DNA of 64,000 nucleotides from Treponema brennaborense DSM 12168 (GCF_000212415.1 NC_015500.1:1364001-1428000); one strand, 5' to 3'; counted from the first letter of the stretch, positions 41,459-52,767 are shown. A program made the numbers and translations. The notes: generated by a model from the sequence alone, not told the origin.

Positions 41459-43224
41459 CGGATACAAAAGGAAAAGTAGTCGCCGTCAATGGAAACATGA
41501 TAAGCGTTGCGTTCGACGGTAATGTTTCATTGAACGAAGTAGGCTACGTGACAGTCGGCGGCAAAAGCCTCAAGAGCGAAGTAATTCGTATCCGCGGCGG
41601 AAAGGCTCAGCTGCAGGTATATGAAATGACGAAAGGTATCAGTACCGGTGACGAAGTTACGTTTACCGGCGATCTGCTTTCCGTAGAATTGGGACCGGGA
41701 CTGCTCGGTCAGGTTTTCGACGGACTGCAGAATCCGCTTCCGCAGCTTGCCGAAAAAGCGGGGTACTTTCTGGAGCGCGGTATTTATCTGGAAGCGCTTC
41801 CCGGTGAAAAAGTGTGGGAATTCTCTCCGATTGCGAATCCGGGCGACACGGTGCGCCGCGGCGACGTGCTCGGTTCTGTTCCCGAAGGCCCGTTTACCCA
41901 TAAAATCATGGTTCCGTTCGGCATGTACGGAACGTATAAAGTTAAATCGATAAAACATTTCGGCGAATACAACGTGCACGATGAAATCGCCGTTCTCACC
42001 GACGAAAAAGGCAAAGACATCGATATTACGATGAGTTTTCAGTGGCCGGTAAAACGTGCGGTGGACTGCTACGCCGAACGGCTCAAGCCCGAAGAAACGA
42101 TGGTTACGAAAGTCCGCCTCATCGATACGTTTTTTCCGGTTGCCAAAGGCGGTACATATTGTATTCCCGGTCCGTTCGGTGCGGGTAAAACCGTTTTGCA
42201 GCATACGACGAGCCGCAACGCCGACGTGGACGTGGTAATCGTCGCCGCGTGCGGCGAACGCGCGGGTGAAGTAGTTGAAATATTGAAAGAATTCCCCGAA
42301 CTGACCGATCCCCGGACCGGCCGGTCCCTGATGGAACGCACGATCATTATCTGCAACACGTCGTCCATGCCGGTCGCCGCGCGCGAAGCTTCGGTATACA
42401 CCGGCGTAACGCTCGCCGAATATTACCGGCAGATGGGACTGCACGTACTGCTGTTGGCGGACTCGACGAGCCGCTGGGCGCAGGCTTTGCGTGAAATGTC
42501 GGGCCGTCTGGAAGAAATTCCCGGCGAAGAAGCGTTCCCCGCGTACCTTGAATCGTACATCGCTGCGTTCTACGAACGCGCCGGCGTCGTCCGGCTGAGC
42601 GACGGTTCGATCGGTTCGGTTACGATCGGCGGTACGGTATCGCCCGCAGGCGGTAACTTTGAAGAACCCGTTACGCAGGCGACGCTGAAAGTCGTCGGTT
42701 CGTTCCACGGTCTTTCTCGCGAACGTTCCGACGCGCGTAAATATCCGGCCATCAACCCGTACGATTCGTGGTCGAAATATACGAGCGTCATCCGTAATGA
42801 TTGGGTCGATTACGCGCGGAGCTGTCTGTTCCGCGGTGCGGAAGTCGGTCAGATGATGAAAGTCGTCGGTGAAGAAGGAACGAGCCTTGAAGACTTCATT
42901 TTGTATCTCAAAAGCGAATTCCTCGACGCCGTATATTTGCAGCAGAATTCGTTCGATGAAGTCGACGCCGCCGCGGACGTGGAGCGCCAGACGTACGTGT
43001 TCAAAAAACTGCTGAGCGTGCTCGGCGCCGATTTCGCGCTCGACTCGAAAGACGACGCGCGCGCTTATTTTAACCAGCTGCGCCAGAAATTCATCGACTG
43101 GAACTACAGTGCGTGGATGGGCGGCGACTTCAAGAAAAACGAAGCAGGTATCGACAGTCTGTACGCGTCCAAAAAAGGATCGCTGACTGCCGCCGCACGG
43201 GCTTTGCTGAAGGACGGTGAATAA
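41455..43224 (+). CDS. atpA: V-type ATPase catalytic subunit A
   Basis: 589 residues, full length. It carries the P-loop [17 protein letters not shown], the catalytic Glu in [18 protein letters not shown], and [20 protein letters not shown]. The non-homologous insert typical of V-type A subunits lies at about residues 115-185. It hydrolyses or makes ATP in alternating sites with subunit B. Overlaps the DUF2764 gene by 4 bp; atpB follows after 2 bp. Confidence 0.97.
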   Translation: MTDTKGKVVAVNGNMISVAFDGNVSLNEVGYVTVGGKSLKSEVIRIRGGKAQLQVYEMTKGISTGDEVTFTGDLLSVELGPGLLGQVFDGLQNPLPQLAEKAGYFLERGIYLEALPGEKVWEFSPIANPGDTVRRGDVLGSVPEGPFTHKIMVPFGMYGTYKVKSIKHFGEYNVHDEIAVLTDEKGKDIDITMSFQWPVKRAVDCYAERLKPEETMVTKVRLIDTFFPVAKGGTYCIPGPFGAGKTVLQHTTSRNADVDVVIVAACGERAGEVVEILKEFPELTDPRTGRSLMERTIIICNTSSMPVAAREASVYTGVTLAEYYRQMGLHVLLLADSTSRWAQALREMSGRLEEIPGEEAFPAYLESYIAAFYERAGVVRLSDGSIGSVTIGGTVSPAGGNFEEPVTQATLKVVGSFHGLSRERSDARKYPAINPYDSWSKYTSVIRNDWVDYARSCLFRGAEVGQMMKVVGEEGTSLEDFILYLKSEFLDAVYLQQNSFDEVDAAADVERQTYVFKKLLSVLGADFALDSKDDARAYFNQLRQKFIDWNYSAWMGGDFKKNEAGIDSLYASKKGSLTAAARALLKDGE

Positions 43225-43226
43225 CC

Positions 43227-44525
43227 ATGAACAAAATATACAGTAAAATAGAATCGATCAGCGGAAGCGTCATTACGGTTCGCGCCGACGGCGTCAAATA
43301 CAACGAACTTGCCGAAATCGAAACCGCGTTCGGCACGTCGCTCGCCGAAGTGAACCGTATCGACGGCGATCTCGTTTCCCTGCAGGTTTTCGCCGGCGGC
43401 CGCGGTGTTTCCACCGGTGATAAGATCCGTTTCCTCGGCCGTGAAATGCAGGTGTGCTTTTCGGAAAATCTGCTCGGCCGCATTTTCAACGGTTCCGGCG
43501 CTCCGCGCGACAAAGGTCCGGCGCTCCGCGACAATCCGGTTGAAATCGGAGGTCCTTCGGTAAACCCCGCGAAGCGCATTATGGCGCGCCGCATGATCCG
43601 TACCGGTATCCCGATGATCGACATGTTCAATACGCTCGTCGTTTCCCAGAAACTGCCGATTTTTTCCATTTCGGGCGAACCGTACAACGAACTGCTGGCG
43701 CGTATCGCCATGCAGGCGGAAGTCGACGTCATCGTTCTGGGCGGTATGGGGCTCAAATACGACGATTATCTGTATTTCAAGAACACGCTTGAAGAAGGCG
43801 GCGCGCTCAGCCGTACCGTCATGTTCGTGCACACCGCCGCCGATCCGACGGTGGAATGCCTTAAAATTCCGGATATGAGTTTGGCCGTTGCCGAACAGTT
43901 CGCGCTTCAGGGCAAAGACGTTCTGGTTCTTTTGACCGACATGACGAATTTTGCGGATTCCATGAAGGAAATCGCGATCACGCAGGAACAGGTTCCGTCG
44001 AACCGCGGATATCCGGGCGATTTGTACAGTCAGCTGGCTTCCCGGTATGAAAAGGCCGTCGATTTCGACGACGCCGGTTCGGTAACCATTCTCGCCGTTA
44101 CGACGATGCCCGGAGACGACGTTACGCATCCGGTGCCCGACAATACCGGGTACATTACCGAAGGTCAGTTTTATCTGAAAGGCGGCCGCATCGAACCGTT
44201 CGGTTCGCTTTCACGTCTGAAGCAGAACGTCAACGGCAAGACGCGCAACGATCACCGCGCGCTTATGGACGGCATGATCCGCCTGTATTCGGCGTACAAA
44301 GATACCCTCGAAAAGAAATCGATGGGATTCATGATGTCCGAATGGGATGAAAAACTGCTTAAATACGGCGAACTGTTTGAAAAGGAATTGATGGCTCTTT
44401 CGGTCAACATTCCGCTTGAAGGCGCGCTCGATAAGGGATGGAATATCCTCGCTTCGTGTTTTAACAGTGAAGAAACCGGTATCAAATCGGAACTTATCGA
44501 GCAATATTGGCCGGTAAAAGCCTAA
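43227..44525 (+). CDS. atpB: V-type ATPase non-catalytic subunit B
   Basis: 432 residues. Family segments include [38 protein letters not shown] (normal B-type site without a full P-loop), [16 protein letters not shown] and [20 protein letters not shown]. It alternates with subunit A in the hexamer. Located between atpA and atpD in the usual order. Confidence 0.97.
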   Translation: MNKIYSKIESISGSVITVRADGVKYNELAEIETAFGTSLAEVNRIDGDLVSLQVFAGGRGVSTGDKIRFLGREMQVCFSENLLGRIFNGSGAPRDKGPALRDNPVEIGGPSVNPAKRIMARRMIRTGIPMIDMFNTLVVSQKLPIFSISGEPYNELLARIAMQAEVDVIVLGGMGLKYDDYLYFKNTLEEGGALSRTVMFVHTAADPTVECLKIPDMSLAVAEQFALQGKDVLVLLTDMTNFADSMKEIAITQEQVPSNRGYPGDLYSQLASRYEKAVDFDDAGSVTILAVTTMPGDDVTHPVPDNTGYITEGQFYLKGGRIEPFGSLSRLKQNVNGKTRNDHRALMDGMIRLYSAYKDTLEKKSMGFMMSEWDEKLLKYGELFEKELMALSVNIPLEGALDKGWNILASCFNSEETGIKSELIEQYWPVKA

Positions 44526-44537
44526 AAGGATACGCTG

Positions 44538-45164
44538 ATGGCGACAATTAAGCTGACGAAAAACGAGTTGAAAACGCAGAAAGACGCGCTGAAAATGTAT
44601 CGGCGTTATCTTCCGACGTTGACGCTCAAAAAACAGCAGCTTCAGACAGAGATCCGCACGATTGACGCCCGCGTTCAGGAAGTCCGCGCGCGCCGCAAGG
44701 CGCTGGAAGCGGAATTTGCCCAATGGATTGCCGTATTCGGGGAAAGCGACGCTTTTACGCCCGATATGGTGACCGTGCGCAATATCCGCAAAGGAACCGG
44801 CAACATTGCCGGTGTTACGATTCCGATATACGAGGGCGCCGACTTTTCGCGCGGCGACTACGACTTGTACGCGACTCCGCTGTGGATCGATCTTGCGGCG
44901 GATCGTATGGAACAGGCGCTGTCGCTCGATCTCGAAGCTGAAGTACTTGAAGAACAAGTCAGGTTACTGCTGATAGAATTACGGACTACGACGCAGCGCG
45001 TCAACCTGTTTGAAAAGGTCAAAATTCCCGAAACTAAAACGAATATCAAAAAGATTTCGGTTTATTTGGGTGACCAGCAGGTTGCAGCCGTTGTCCGCGG
45101 TAAAATTTCCAAAAAGAATCTGGAAACCGCGGCGTCAAAGGTTGAAACGGAGGCTGCCGAATGA
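44538..45164 (+). CDS. atpD: V-type ATPase central-stalk subunit D
   Basis: 208 residues, largely coiled coil at both ends, beginning [20 protein letters not shown], the usual start of subunit D. It forms the rotor shaft inside the AB hexamer. It overlaps atpI by 4 bp. No separate subunit F gene is found beside it. Confidence 0.92.
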   Translation: MATIKLTKNELKTQKDALKMYRRYLPTLTLKKQQLQTEIRTIDARVQEVRARRKALEAEFAQWIAVFGESDAFTPDMVTVRNIRKGTGNIAGVTIPIYEGADFSRGDYDLYATPLWIDLAADRMEQALSLDLEAEVLEEQVRLLLIELRTTTQRVNLFEKVKIPETKTNIKKISVYLGDQQVAAVVRGKISKKNLETAASKVETEAAE

Positions 45165-47122
45165 TAGTGCCAATGAAAAAGGTTTCTTTCGTCGTGTTGG
45201 AAGACCAGCGTAAAGAAGCGTTGAAAAAATTACGGAAACTCGGCGTGGTGCATCTTGAACAGTTGCAGGGCAACAGCGACGAATTGGCGGCGTTCCGCGA
45301 ATCGTATGTGAAAGCCGAGAGCGCGCATATGATTCTGTCGGAAATAAAGCTGCCGAAAAAAGCCGCCGCTTCTTCCGCAGCCGTACTCGATCGGACTTCC
45401 GCACTTGCAAAGGCGGAAGAAGTCATCGCACTGGCCGAACGCAAAAAACAGTGTGCGGAACAGATTGCGGCGGACACGGCGGAACTTGAACGGTTTTCCG
45501 CCTGGGGCGCGCTTTCCGCTGCGGATTTCGCGTATCTTGCGGAAAAAGGCATCGTGCTTACGATGTATGAGATTCCCCGCGACGCGTACGCCGCCATTCC
45601 CGATACAGTGGAGACGGTGCTGGTCAACGAAGACAAGGCCCAAACGCGGTTCCTGACGGTTCAATATGAAAAAACGCCGGGTACCGCGATAGCCGGCGGA
45701 AGCTCCGGCATCGCTTCTGCGGATGCCGGAGCCGGACGTCCTTCAGATCTGCCTGCCGAAGCGTATCAGGTGCCGATGATCCGCTCTTCATCTGCGGAAC
45801 TGAAATCGGAGATTGCGGCGCTTCGTGCGGAAATCGCGGCGATTGAAAAATCGCTGACCGCTTCCGCCGTCTATAAGGACGATCTGACCAGGTTCTGCCT
45901 GGATATGGAAAAAGATATCGAATTTGAAAACACGTATTCGGGTATGGGACGCGACGGCGCGGAATCGGCAGAACAGCCGTTCGTACCGTTGGCCTGGCTG
46001 ACCGGATACGCGCCGGTCGAAGATATTTCCGCCGTCAAATTCGCCGCGCAGGAAGAAAACTGGGCGCTTTCGATATCGGATCCGGCTGAAGAAGACGAAG
46101 TGCCGACTAAACTGAAAAACAACAAACTGGTCAGCTTGATTTATCCCGTTTCCGACTTTTTGGGAACGGTTCCCGGTTACCGCGAATACGATATTTCAGG
46201 CTGGTTTCTGCTGTTTTTCAGTATTTTCTTCGGTATGATATTCGGAGACGGCGGATACGGTCTTTTGATGGTGCTGGCAGCGGTTTTTGCCGACGTTGCG
46301 GCGCTGGCGAAAGGCAAGAAAATTCCGCCGGCGTACAATCTGCTGCTGCTGCTCGGACTGTTCACCATGGGATGGGGAACGATCACGTGCACTTGGTTCG
46401 GACTGACGCCTGCTCAGCTGCCTTCGTGGCTTGCAGGAATTTCGTTCAAACCGTTGTCGAACGCGTTTGCGGCGGCGTCTCCCGAAAACGAAGCGCTGGT
46501 CAAGCAGAATCTGCAGATATTCTGCTTTATGCTTGCGCTCGTGCAGCTTTCGATTGCGCACCTGAAAGGCATCGTCAGATATATCCGTTCCCCGAAGTGT
46601 TTGGGCGAATTGGGATCTTTGCTGATGCTGTGGGGCATATTCTTCGTCGTACTGAATATGGTCGTAAAATTGGACGTATTTTTCGGTATAGAAACGATGG
46701 GAACGTCCGTTTTGGCCGTAATCGGTTCGGGATTCGTGCTCAGCTTCGTATTTTCAAATTACGACGGAAATCTGGGTGCGTCCATTCTGGAAAGCTGCAA
46801 AAATATCGTTTCGGTCTTGCTCGGCGTGGTAAACGTATTTTCCGATATCGTGTCGTACATCCGCCTGTGGGCGGTAGGGCTTGCCGGCGGCGCCATTTCG
46901 GCGACGGTAAACAGCATGGCGGGGCCCACGCTCGGCGGCGCGCTCATTTTTGTGGGCGTACTGCTGCTGGTGTTCGGGCACGGGCTGAATATGATATTGA
47001 ACGTGTTGTCGGTAATCGTTCACGGCGTCCGTTTGAACACGCTGGAGTTTTCCAGCCATTTGGGCATGTCGTGGTCGGGATTCGCTTATAAGCCGTTCTG
47101 TGAATCGGCTGAAAATAAATAA
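45161..47122 (+). CDS. atpI: V-type ATPase membrane subunit I (a-type)
   Basis: 653 residues. The N-terminal cytoplasmic half has long helices ([18 protein letters not shown] onward); the membrane half from about residue 345 has seven to eight helices with [19 protein letters not shown] and the conserved [20 protein letters not shown], whose Arg is needed for ion transport. A Gly/Ser/Ala-rich insert at about residues 168-200 looks less conserved. It forms the ion half-channels with the K-ring. Confidence 0.95.
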   Translation: MIVPMKKVSFVVLEDQRKEALKKLRKLGVVHLEQLQGNSDELAAFRESYVKAESAHMILSEIKLPKKAAASSAAVLDRTSALAKAEEVIALAERKKQCAEQIAADTAELERFSAWGALSAADFAYLAEKGIVLTMYEIPRDAYAAIPDTVETVLVNEDKAQTRFLTVQYEKTPGTAIAGGSSGIASADAGAGRPSDLPAEAYQVPMIRSSSAELKSEIAALRAEIAAIEKSLTASAVYKDDLTRFCLDMEKDIEFENTYSGMGRDGAESAEQPFVPLAWLTGYAPVEDISAVKFAAQEENWALSISDPAEEDEVPTKLKNNKLVSLIYPVSDFLGTVPGYREYDISGWFLLFFSIFFGMIFGDGGYGLLMVLAAVFADVAALAKGKKIPPAYNLLLLLGLFTMGWGTITCTWFGLTPAQLPSWLAGISFKPLSNAFAAASPENEALVKQNLQIFCFMLALVQLSIAHLKGIVRYIRSPKCLGELGSLLMLWGIFFVVLNMVVKLDVFFGIETMGTSVLAVIGSGFVLSFVFSNYDGNLGASILESCKNIVSVLLGVVNVFSDIVSYIRLWAVGLAGGAISATVNSMAGPTLGGALIFVGVLLLVFGHGLNMILNVLSVIVHGVRLNTLEFSSHLGMSWSGFAYKPFCESAENK

Positions 47123-47146
47123 TGACGTATTGAATAGGAGTATACT

Positions 47147-47566
47147 ATGATTGGAATGTTTGGTGCAGCTTGTGTTCTCGGCATTGCGGCGATAGGATCC
47201 GCAATTGGTATTGGTTATGCAGGTCAGGCCGCCATCGGCGCCTGGAAGCGGTGCTATATGAACAACAAACCGGCTCCGTTTATTTTGACGGTTTTTGCCG
47301 GTGCCCCTTTGACGCAGACCATTTACGGATTTTTGCTGATGCAGAACATGATTGCGTCCGAAAAAGACGGTGCGTTTCTGCTGGCGCTGGGTATTTTTTC
47401 AGGCCTTGCCATGGCGGCTTCCGCCGTTTTCCAGGGAAAAGCCGGTGCCGCGGGTTCCGACGCGCTCGGTGAAACGGGAAAAGGTTTTGCGCAGTACATC
47501 ATGGTCGTCGGTTTGTGTGAAACGGTCGCACTGTTCTCCATGGTTTTCTCGATGATCGTGTGCTAA
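47147..47566 (+). CDS. atpK: V-type ATPase ring subunit K (c-type)
   Basis: 139 residues with four membrane helices, a duplicated hairpin. It has an ion-binding Glu at position 125 (GLCETVALF) in helix 4, a Gln at 96 (VFQGKAGAAG) and the Thr56-Gln57-x-x-Tyr60 pattern (LTQTIY) in helix 2. The latter set matches sodium-binding residues described for the Enterococcus hirae K subunit, so a sodium-translocating enzyme is possible. TAGGAG precedes the ATG. ispG follows after 14 bp. Confidence 0.94.
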   Translation: MIGMFGAACVLGIAAIGSAIGIGYAGQAAIGAWKRCYMNNKPAPFILTVFAGAPLTQTIYGFLLMQNMIASEKDGAFLLALGIFSGLAMAASAVFQGKAGAAGSDALGETGKGFAQYIMVVGLCETVALFSMVFSMIVC

Positions 47567-47580
47567 GGGTGTGTGCCGCC

Positions 47581-48672
47581 ATGAACGATACGCGTACGGT
47601 GTACGTCGGCGGTTCGGGCAAAACGAAGCGGATCGGTATCGGGGGCGCTGCTCCCGTATCGATTCAGACAATGTGGAAAGAGGGCATTAGCGGCGTTTTG
47701 AACGATCGTGATGCCCTTTTTTCCGTTATCGGCCGTATCGAACAGCTGGGCGCGCTCGGCTGCGATATTCTCCGTTTCGCCGTCCCCGATGAAGAAAGCG
47801 CCGACGCGCTGGTGAAAATTGCGTCGGAAACCGAAATGCCGCTCGTTGCGGATATCCATTTCGACTATAAGCTCGCGCTGCGATGCCTTGAAGGTCCGGT
47901 TGCGAAGATCCGCATCAATCCGGGGAACATCGGTTCAAAAGACCGCGTCGCCGCCGTCGTAAACCGCTGCCGGGAAAAAGGCGCCGCAATCCGAATCGGC
48001 GTCAATGCCGGAAGTTTTCCGCGCGATATTGCGGAAGCCGTCGCGGCCGGCCGTATGACGCGCGCCGAAGGACTCGCCGAAACGGCGGTGCGCGAAGCCG
48101 CCGTGTTCGACGAACTGGGGTTCGATCAGGTCGTCGTGTCCATGAAGGCGTCTTCCGTACGGGAGACGATAGAAGCGAACGAAGCGTTCGCCGCCGCGCA
48201 CGATATACCGCTGCATATCGGTGTAACCGAAGCGGGACCGCTTATCGGCGGCATCGTCAAGAGTACGCTCGCGTTCAGCGCGCTGCTGGAACGGAACATC
48301 GGCGGCACCGTCCGCGTCAGTCTGTCTTCATCGCCCGAAAACGAAGTGCTTACGGCGCGTGAAATACTTCGGGAAACCGGAAAACGTCCCGGCGGCGTTA
48401 AAATAGTTTCGTGTCCGCGCTGCGGCCGAGACGGATTCGACGTTCACGGTTTCGTTGCCAGATGGCAGAACGAATTGATGGCGCTCGACAAGGATATTAC
48501 CGTCGCCGTTATGGGCTGCGTCGTAAACGGTCCGGGTGAAGGAAAACACGCCGACATCGGCATTACCGGAGCCGCCGGAAAAGTGATGATTTTCAAACAC
48601 GGAAAAATAGTGCATACGGTTCCGGAAGAATGTGCCGATACTCTATTCAGAAAGGAATTGTTAAGCCTGTGA
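47581..48672 (+). CDS. ispG: IspG (GcpE), HMBPP synthase of the MEP pathway
   Basis: Converts methylerythritol cyclodiphosphate to hydroxymethylbutenyl diphosphate with a 4Fe-4S cluster. About 363 residues. The N-terminal TIM-barrel has VSIQTMWKEG and PLVADIHFDYKLAL; cluster cysteines are in SCPRCGRDGFDV and AVMGCVVNGPGEG. ATG at 47581 begins MNDTRTVYVGG, in line with homologues; a TTG at 47560 would overlap atpK. The gene sits 14 bp behind atpK, so it is likely part of the same transcript. Confidence 0.95.
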   Translation: MNDTRTVYVGGSGKTKRIGIGGAAPVSIQTMWKEGISGVLNDRDALFSVIGRIEQLGALGCDILRFAVPDEESADALVKIASETEMPLVADIHFDYKLALRCLEGPVAKIRINPGNIGSKDRVAAVVNRCREKGAAIRIGVNAGSFPRDIAEAVAAGRMTRAEGLAETAVREAAVFDELGFDQVVVSMKASSVRETIEANEAFAAAHDIPLHIGVTEAGPLIGGIVKSTLAFSALLERNIGGTVRVSLSSSPENEVLTAREILRETGKRPGGVKIVSCPRCGRDGFDVHGFVARWQNELMALDKDITVAVMGCVVNGPGEGKHADIGITGAAGKVMIFKHGKIVHTVPEECADTLFRKELLSL

Positions 48673-49784
48673 AATCCGCGTTACGCCGACTGCTGCCGTG
48701 TATCTGTATTATTTTCGCATTTCAGGGAACCGTTCTGTCTGCCGAGGCATCACTGTTTCGGAAGCCGGCGCGTATTCTGCACGATGCCGAACTCGCTTTT
48801 AAAAACGGGCAGTACGGCACGTCGCTGCGTCTGCTCGGAGAAGCGAAAGACGCGCGTATAAACGAATGCACGGCGGCGGTCGAAATGCTGGAACAGGCGC
48901 TGAGTCCGGTGCAGGTTCAGAATGCCGGTGATTCCATTTCCGACGTCGTTGCCGTTTTACGCGCGCGCGACGTATATGAGGCTTCCGATCTGATCGAATA
49001 CGTTTCGGCAATACACGGACTCGATTTCTTTGATAATTCGGTAAAATCGCTCATTGCGTATATTCGGAAAATGTCCGCGTTTCCCGAAGCGGAGTATCTG
49101 ACCGGAAAGATTTACGAACTCGAAGGCGAAAACGATTTGGCGCGTTATTACTATTCGCTCGCCTGGGAACACGCCGATACGCTCGATATTCCCGGCCAGA
49201 AATATGATATTTTATACGATATGGCCGGATTGTCGTATAAAACGGCTGATGCGGACGGATGTGAAAAAGCGCTTTTGCTTATATTGGCCGACGATCCGTA
49301 TTACACGGATACCGCGCTTACCGAGGCGCTGTTTTCTTCCGTGCGGAAAGGATATGCGGCGGATAAGTTTTTTTCGTTATACCGGACGGATTGTTACCGT
49401 TCGATTCCCGCGTATTACAAACTGACGGAATTATACGCTGAACAGGGGCGGAGCGAAGAAGCGTGCAAATCGTCGATGCTCGGCGTGCTGACTGCACTGA
49501 CGCGAATGTATTCCATCGTTCTGCAGCGGAACACGGAATATGAATACGTGTCGCTCGATAATTTCTGTGCGGAGGCGATGAAATATCCCGACATCGCCGA
49601 ATGGAGCGTGCAGACCGGTTTTTGGAACTGCCTGTACCGTTTTGCCGGCACCGCACTCGAAACGTTTCCCGAAAACGCGGATTTCAGCCGCAGCTTTCTG
49701 CAGCTGATGCAGACGTGCGCGCCGGAACCGTATTGGCGGCAGCTTGCTTCCCGGCTGCTGCTCGGCGCGGGCTCGCCGTTTTAA
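48669..49784 (+). CDS. Exported TPR-like helical-repeat protein
   Basis: About 371 residues from a GTG that overlaps the ispG stop. The start MKSALRRLLPCICIIFAFQG is a signal sequence or membrane anchor (cleavage near LSAEA). The rest is helical, with TPR-like motifs such as PARILHDAELAFKNGQYGTS and EAEYLTGKIYELEGENDLAR. No enzymatic motif is seen. Being coupled to ispG and ending 23 bp from the convergent outer-membrane gene, it is probably a periplasmic interaction protein (inference). Confidence 0.7.
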   Translation: MKSALRRLLPCICIIFAFQGTVLSAEASLFRKPARILHDAELAFKNGQYGTSLRLLGEAKDARINECTAAVEMLEQALSPVQVQNAGDSISDVVAVLRARDVYEASDLIEYVSAIHGLDFFDNSVKSLIAYIRKMSAFPEAEYLTGKIYELEGENDLARYYYSLAWEHADTLDIPGQKYDILYDMAGLSYKTADADGCEKALLLILADDPYYTDTALTEALFSSVRKGYAADKFFSLYRTDCYRSIPAYYKLTELYAEQGRSEEACKSSMLGVLTALTRMYSIVLQRNTEYEYVSLDNFCAEAMKYPDIAEWSVQTGFWNCLYRFAGTALETFPENADFSRSFLQLMQTCAPEPYWRQLASRLLLGAGSPF

Positions 49785-49807
49785 GCCAGCCGAGCGCCGC
49801 CCGTGCG

Positions 49808-51313
49808 CTAATAATGCAGTCCGATTCCGATTTCGATTTCAGGTCCTTTGCTGGTTCGCCATGAAGCGGAGGAGAGTTGCCGGCTTACGTCGAAGCCGAC
49901 GCTTCCGCGCACCTGAATGCTTCTCATTTTAGTCGGATATACGACGACTTCAAGCCCTGTGCCGATAAATCCGTCTTTCGGATTCAAAAGCGAATCTTTC
50001 GCGGTATTCCGTATCAGCGCAACGTCGATAAACGGTGCAAACTGCAATTCAAAGTCAAAATATCTGAAAAACGACGGCATGTCCCGCTTGAAAAGGGCTT
50101 TTCCCCAGCCGAGCCAGTCGGTTTGGAGTATTTTGACCGGAATATCCAGATTAAGGCAAACGGCCGCAGCCGTTTCCGTTTGACCTTCGTTATAGTTTTT
50201 GCTGTCGTATACGCCGCGGATGCGTGAACCGATATTTTTGGTTCCCGTATATTTTTTGTCGAACACGTCGTAATAGGTGTACGCGTACAGCCGGGACGCG
50301 ATTCCCGCGTATTTGAAAGCGTAAAAGCCTTTTACTTCCGCCGAAATCGACGGAATGAAAGAAAACGAATCGAAGTTGTAATCGAAGTTCTGCGTAACGG
50401 ATCCGGTTATTCCCTGTCTGAAATTGCCGTACCAGTTTACGCTTCCCGCCGAAATCGTGTGACCGACGGCCAGCACCGGACCGGTCAAATCCGGATGGAA
50501 TATTCCGTCTGTATCCCAATTGTACGTAACGGACGTGTACGGTTTCCATATGATTTTATCGAGTAACGACGAAGACCGGTACAGCGTGAACGGTGCGTCG
50601 AATCCGGCGTATTCGGTAAAGTACAGTTCGTCGCCGGTACTCTTGTAGTCGAGATCCTGATTGATTTTCTGCTTGAGCGTGAGCGACAGCGTAACGAATT
50701 TAAAGGGAAACGCCATGCTCATTCCGGTCGAAAAATTGAATTCGGGCCGATCGGCGCCGATCGTGTACGACAGCGACGAATCCGTTTCCCATTTTGCATC
50801 GAAAACGCCCATACTGAACGGAATGGCGAACGAAAGTCCGGTGCTCAGAACGTTGTCATTGCCTTCGTTTTCCTGCGAAAATACGATTTCAAAATCGAGC
50901 GGCTCCATCGATCCCCAAAAATTGAAATCCTTTACTTTCAGTTTGAACGAAAAACCGTCGTTTGAATTGTATTTGGGATACGGAAGCGGCAAAATGCTCC
51001 AGGTGTCTTTCGCCGTGATCAGCAGCGTAACCGGCAGCGTGCCGTTTTCATCAGCCTCGGCCGTCGTATACGTAATTTCCGATTCCTGCAGGACGCGCTG
51101 ATTGACCAGTACTTGCTTCAGATGTGTCAGATACATTTCAAACACTTCTTTGGACGAAAACACGACGTTTTTGCGTATGTCGAGATTCTTGTTGAGCGCG
51201 TATTCTCTAGTGCGCCCGATAATATCATATTTGACGTCGACGATCCGATACTGTTCCGCCGACGCAAAAAACGCGCACAGCACGGCCGCAACGCTGCATA
51301 CTATTCTTTTCAT
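49808..51313 (-). CDS. BamA/Omp85-like outer-membrane protein
   Basis: About 501 residues. A signal peptide (MKRIVCSVAAVLCAFFASA) is followed by a POTRA-like region to about residue 110 (VLVNQRVLQESEITYT, PVTLLITAKDTWSILP) and a long beta-barrel ending with EIGIGLHY. The C-terminal aromatic residue fits outer-membrane insertion signals. The pattern resembles the shorter Omp85-superfamily proteins; the substrate is unknown. The start ATG at 51313 overlaps the stop of the glycosyl transferase gene by one base (TAATG), and a longer upstream frame is rejected because it overlaps that gene. Confidence 0.8.
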   Translation of the reverse strand: MKRIVCSVAAVLCAFFASAEQYRIVDVKYDIIGRTREYALNKNLDIRKNVVFSSKEVFEMYLTHLKQVLVNQRVLQESEITYTTAEADENGTLPVTLLITAKDTWSILPLPYPKYNSNDGFSFKLKVKDFNFWGSMEPLDFEIVFSQENEGNDNVLSTGLSFAIPFSMGVFDAKWETDSSLSYTIGADRPEFNFSTGMSMAFPFKFVTLSLTLKQKINQDLDYKSTGDELYFTEYAGFDAPFTLYRSSSLLDKIIWKPYTSVTYNWDTDGIFHPDLTGPVLAVGHTISAGSVNWYGNFRQGITGSVTQNFDYNFDSFSFIPSISAEVKGFYAFKYAGIASRLYAYTYYDVFDKKYTGTKNIGSRIRGVYDSKNYNEGQTETAAAVCLNLDIPVKILQTDWLGWGKALFKRDMPSFFRYFDFELQFAPFIDVALIRNTAKDSLLNPKDGFIGTGLEVVVYPTKMRSIQVRGSVGFDVSRQLSSASWRTSKGPEIEIGIGLHY

Positions 51314-52761
51314 TAATAAGCACCTTTTCCTTTGAGCACAACCCAGACTGTTTTTATGATGATCCAGATGTCGAGCCAAATCGACCAGTTCTGAATATAA
51401 TACGTGTCGAGCAGAATCCGTTCTTCGTATCCGGTATCCGATCTGCCGGAAATTTGCCACATGCCGGAAAGTCCCGGTTTTACGGATAAAATGAAATCCG
51501 CGTTCGCACCGTATTTTTCGAGTTCCGGTTCCGTCACGGGGCGCGGACCGATAAAACTCATATTACCGCAGAGAATGTTCCATAATTGCGGTAATTCGTC
51601 CAAACTGGTATTGCGCAGCAGCTTTCCGATTTTCGTTACGCGCGGATCGTTTTTGAATTTGCGGTCTTTTTCCCATTCGGCACGCATTTCGGGATTCGTG
51701 GCAAGAATTCGCTCCAGCACTTCCTGAGAATTGGTTATCATTGATCGGAATTTCCACGTCGTGATCGGTTTTCCGTTTTTACCGACGCGTTTATGCCCGT
51801 AAAAGACGGGGCCGGGAGATGAAATCTTTATGGCGACCGCGATGATCGCGGTTATGAGAAGCGTCGGTACGGCGGCTATCAGCAGCAACAGCAGATCCAT
51901 GCAGCGCTTGAGAAACAGACTGCCTTTCCGTGTCAGATTATGGGTGGTGGAAAACCCTATGATGCCGTTGAAATCACGGACGGACGACGAAATTGTCCTG
52001 ATATGCTGATTGTACGGAATGGCGACGGTATACCGGTACAGATGCATGATAACCGAATATAATTTGTTGTCCGTAATCACGCTGTCGTCCGCTTTTTCAA
52101 TAAGAATCGCCGTCGTTATTTTCAGATTCTTGATTATCTGGTGAATTTCCGCCGAGGGTTTCATTACGGGAATGCCGAAAAACATGTCCTGATCTTCGGT
52201 TTTGTTCGGATCGATAATCAGTACCGGTTTATAGCCGAGTTCGGGATGCCTGAGCAGACGTTCCACGATGACGTTTTTATTTTCGTCAAAGCCGTATATG
52301 ACGGCCGGTACGCCCCAGAATTTCCGTTTGGAAAACAGCAGCCGGGCGACTTGCCGGCCCGCGGGCAGAAAAACGCACGAAATCGGCACTGCACACAATA
52401 AGGCAAAACTGATCGCTCCCCGTCCGTCCGTTTCAACGGCGATGGAAAGGGCGATGCCGGTAAAACAGAACGTCGACGTGACCGAAAAACGCCGGACTTC
52501 GTCGGCCGGAGACAGTACGATTCCCGGGTACAGCCTTGCCGCGTAAAATACCGCGATAAACGCGGGCAGATATACCCAGTACGTCACGAATGATCTGAAA
52601 TTGATAAAACTTTGGTTGATGAGGTTCAAGATGAAAAAACTGGTTCCGATGCTGAGCATGATTACGAGCAAATCTATTGCCAATAACGCGATGCCCGAAA
52701 AAAAAGAACTGGTATGCTTATAGCGATTGGAAAACCATTCAGGAAATTCGTTGGGTTGCAT
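51313..52761 (-). CDS. Undecaprenyl-phosphate sugar phosphotransferase (WbaP/EPS type)
   Basis: Starts surface polysaccharide synthesis by transferring a sugar phosphate to undecaprenyl phosphate. 482 residues. About four N-terminal membrane helices (SFFSGIALLAIDLLVIMLSIG) precede a nucleotide-binding domain, then a fifth helix (LLLLLIAAVPTLLITAIIAV) and the catalytic domain with GPVFYGHKRVGKNGKPITTW, NTSLDELPQLWNIL and SFIGPRPV. Its ATG lies 6 nt after a -10 hexamer and has no Shine-Dalgarno sequence. Confidence 0.92.
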   Translation of the reverse strand: MQPNEFPEWFSNRYKHTSSFFSGIALLAIDLLVIMLSIGTSFFILNLINQSFINFRSFVTYWVYLPAFIAVFYAARLYPGIVLSPADEVRRFSVTSTFCFTGIALSIAVETDGRGAISFALLCAVPISCVFLPAGRQVARLLFSKRKFWGVPAVIYGFDENKNVIVERLLRHPELGYKPVLIIDPNKTEDQDMFFGIPVMKPSAEIHQIIKNLKITTAILIEKADDSVITDNKLYSVIMHLYRYTVAIPYNQHIRTISSSVRDFNGIIGFSTTHNLTRKGSLFLKRCMDLLLLLIAAVPTLLITAIIAVAIKISSPGPVFYGHKRVGKNGKPITTWKFRSMITNSQEVLERILATNPEMRAEWEKDRKFKNDPRVTKIGKLLRNTSLDELPQLWNILCGNMSFIGPRPVTEPELEKYGANADFILSVKPGLSGMWQISGRSDTGYEERILLDTYYIQNWSIWLDIWIIIKTVWVVLKGKGAY

Positions 52762-52767
52762 GGAAAA

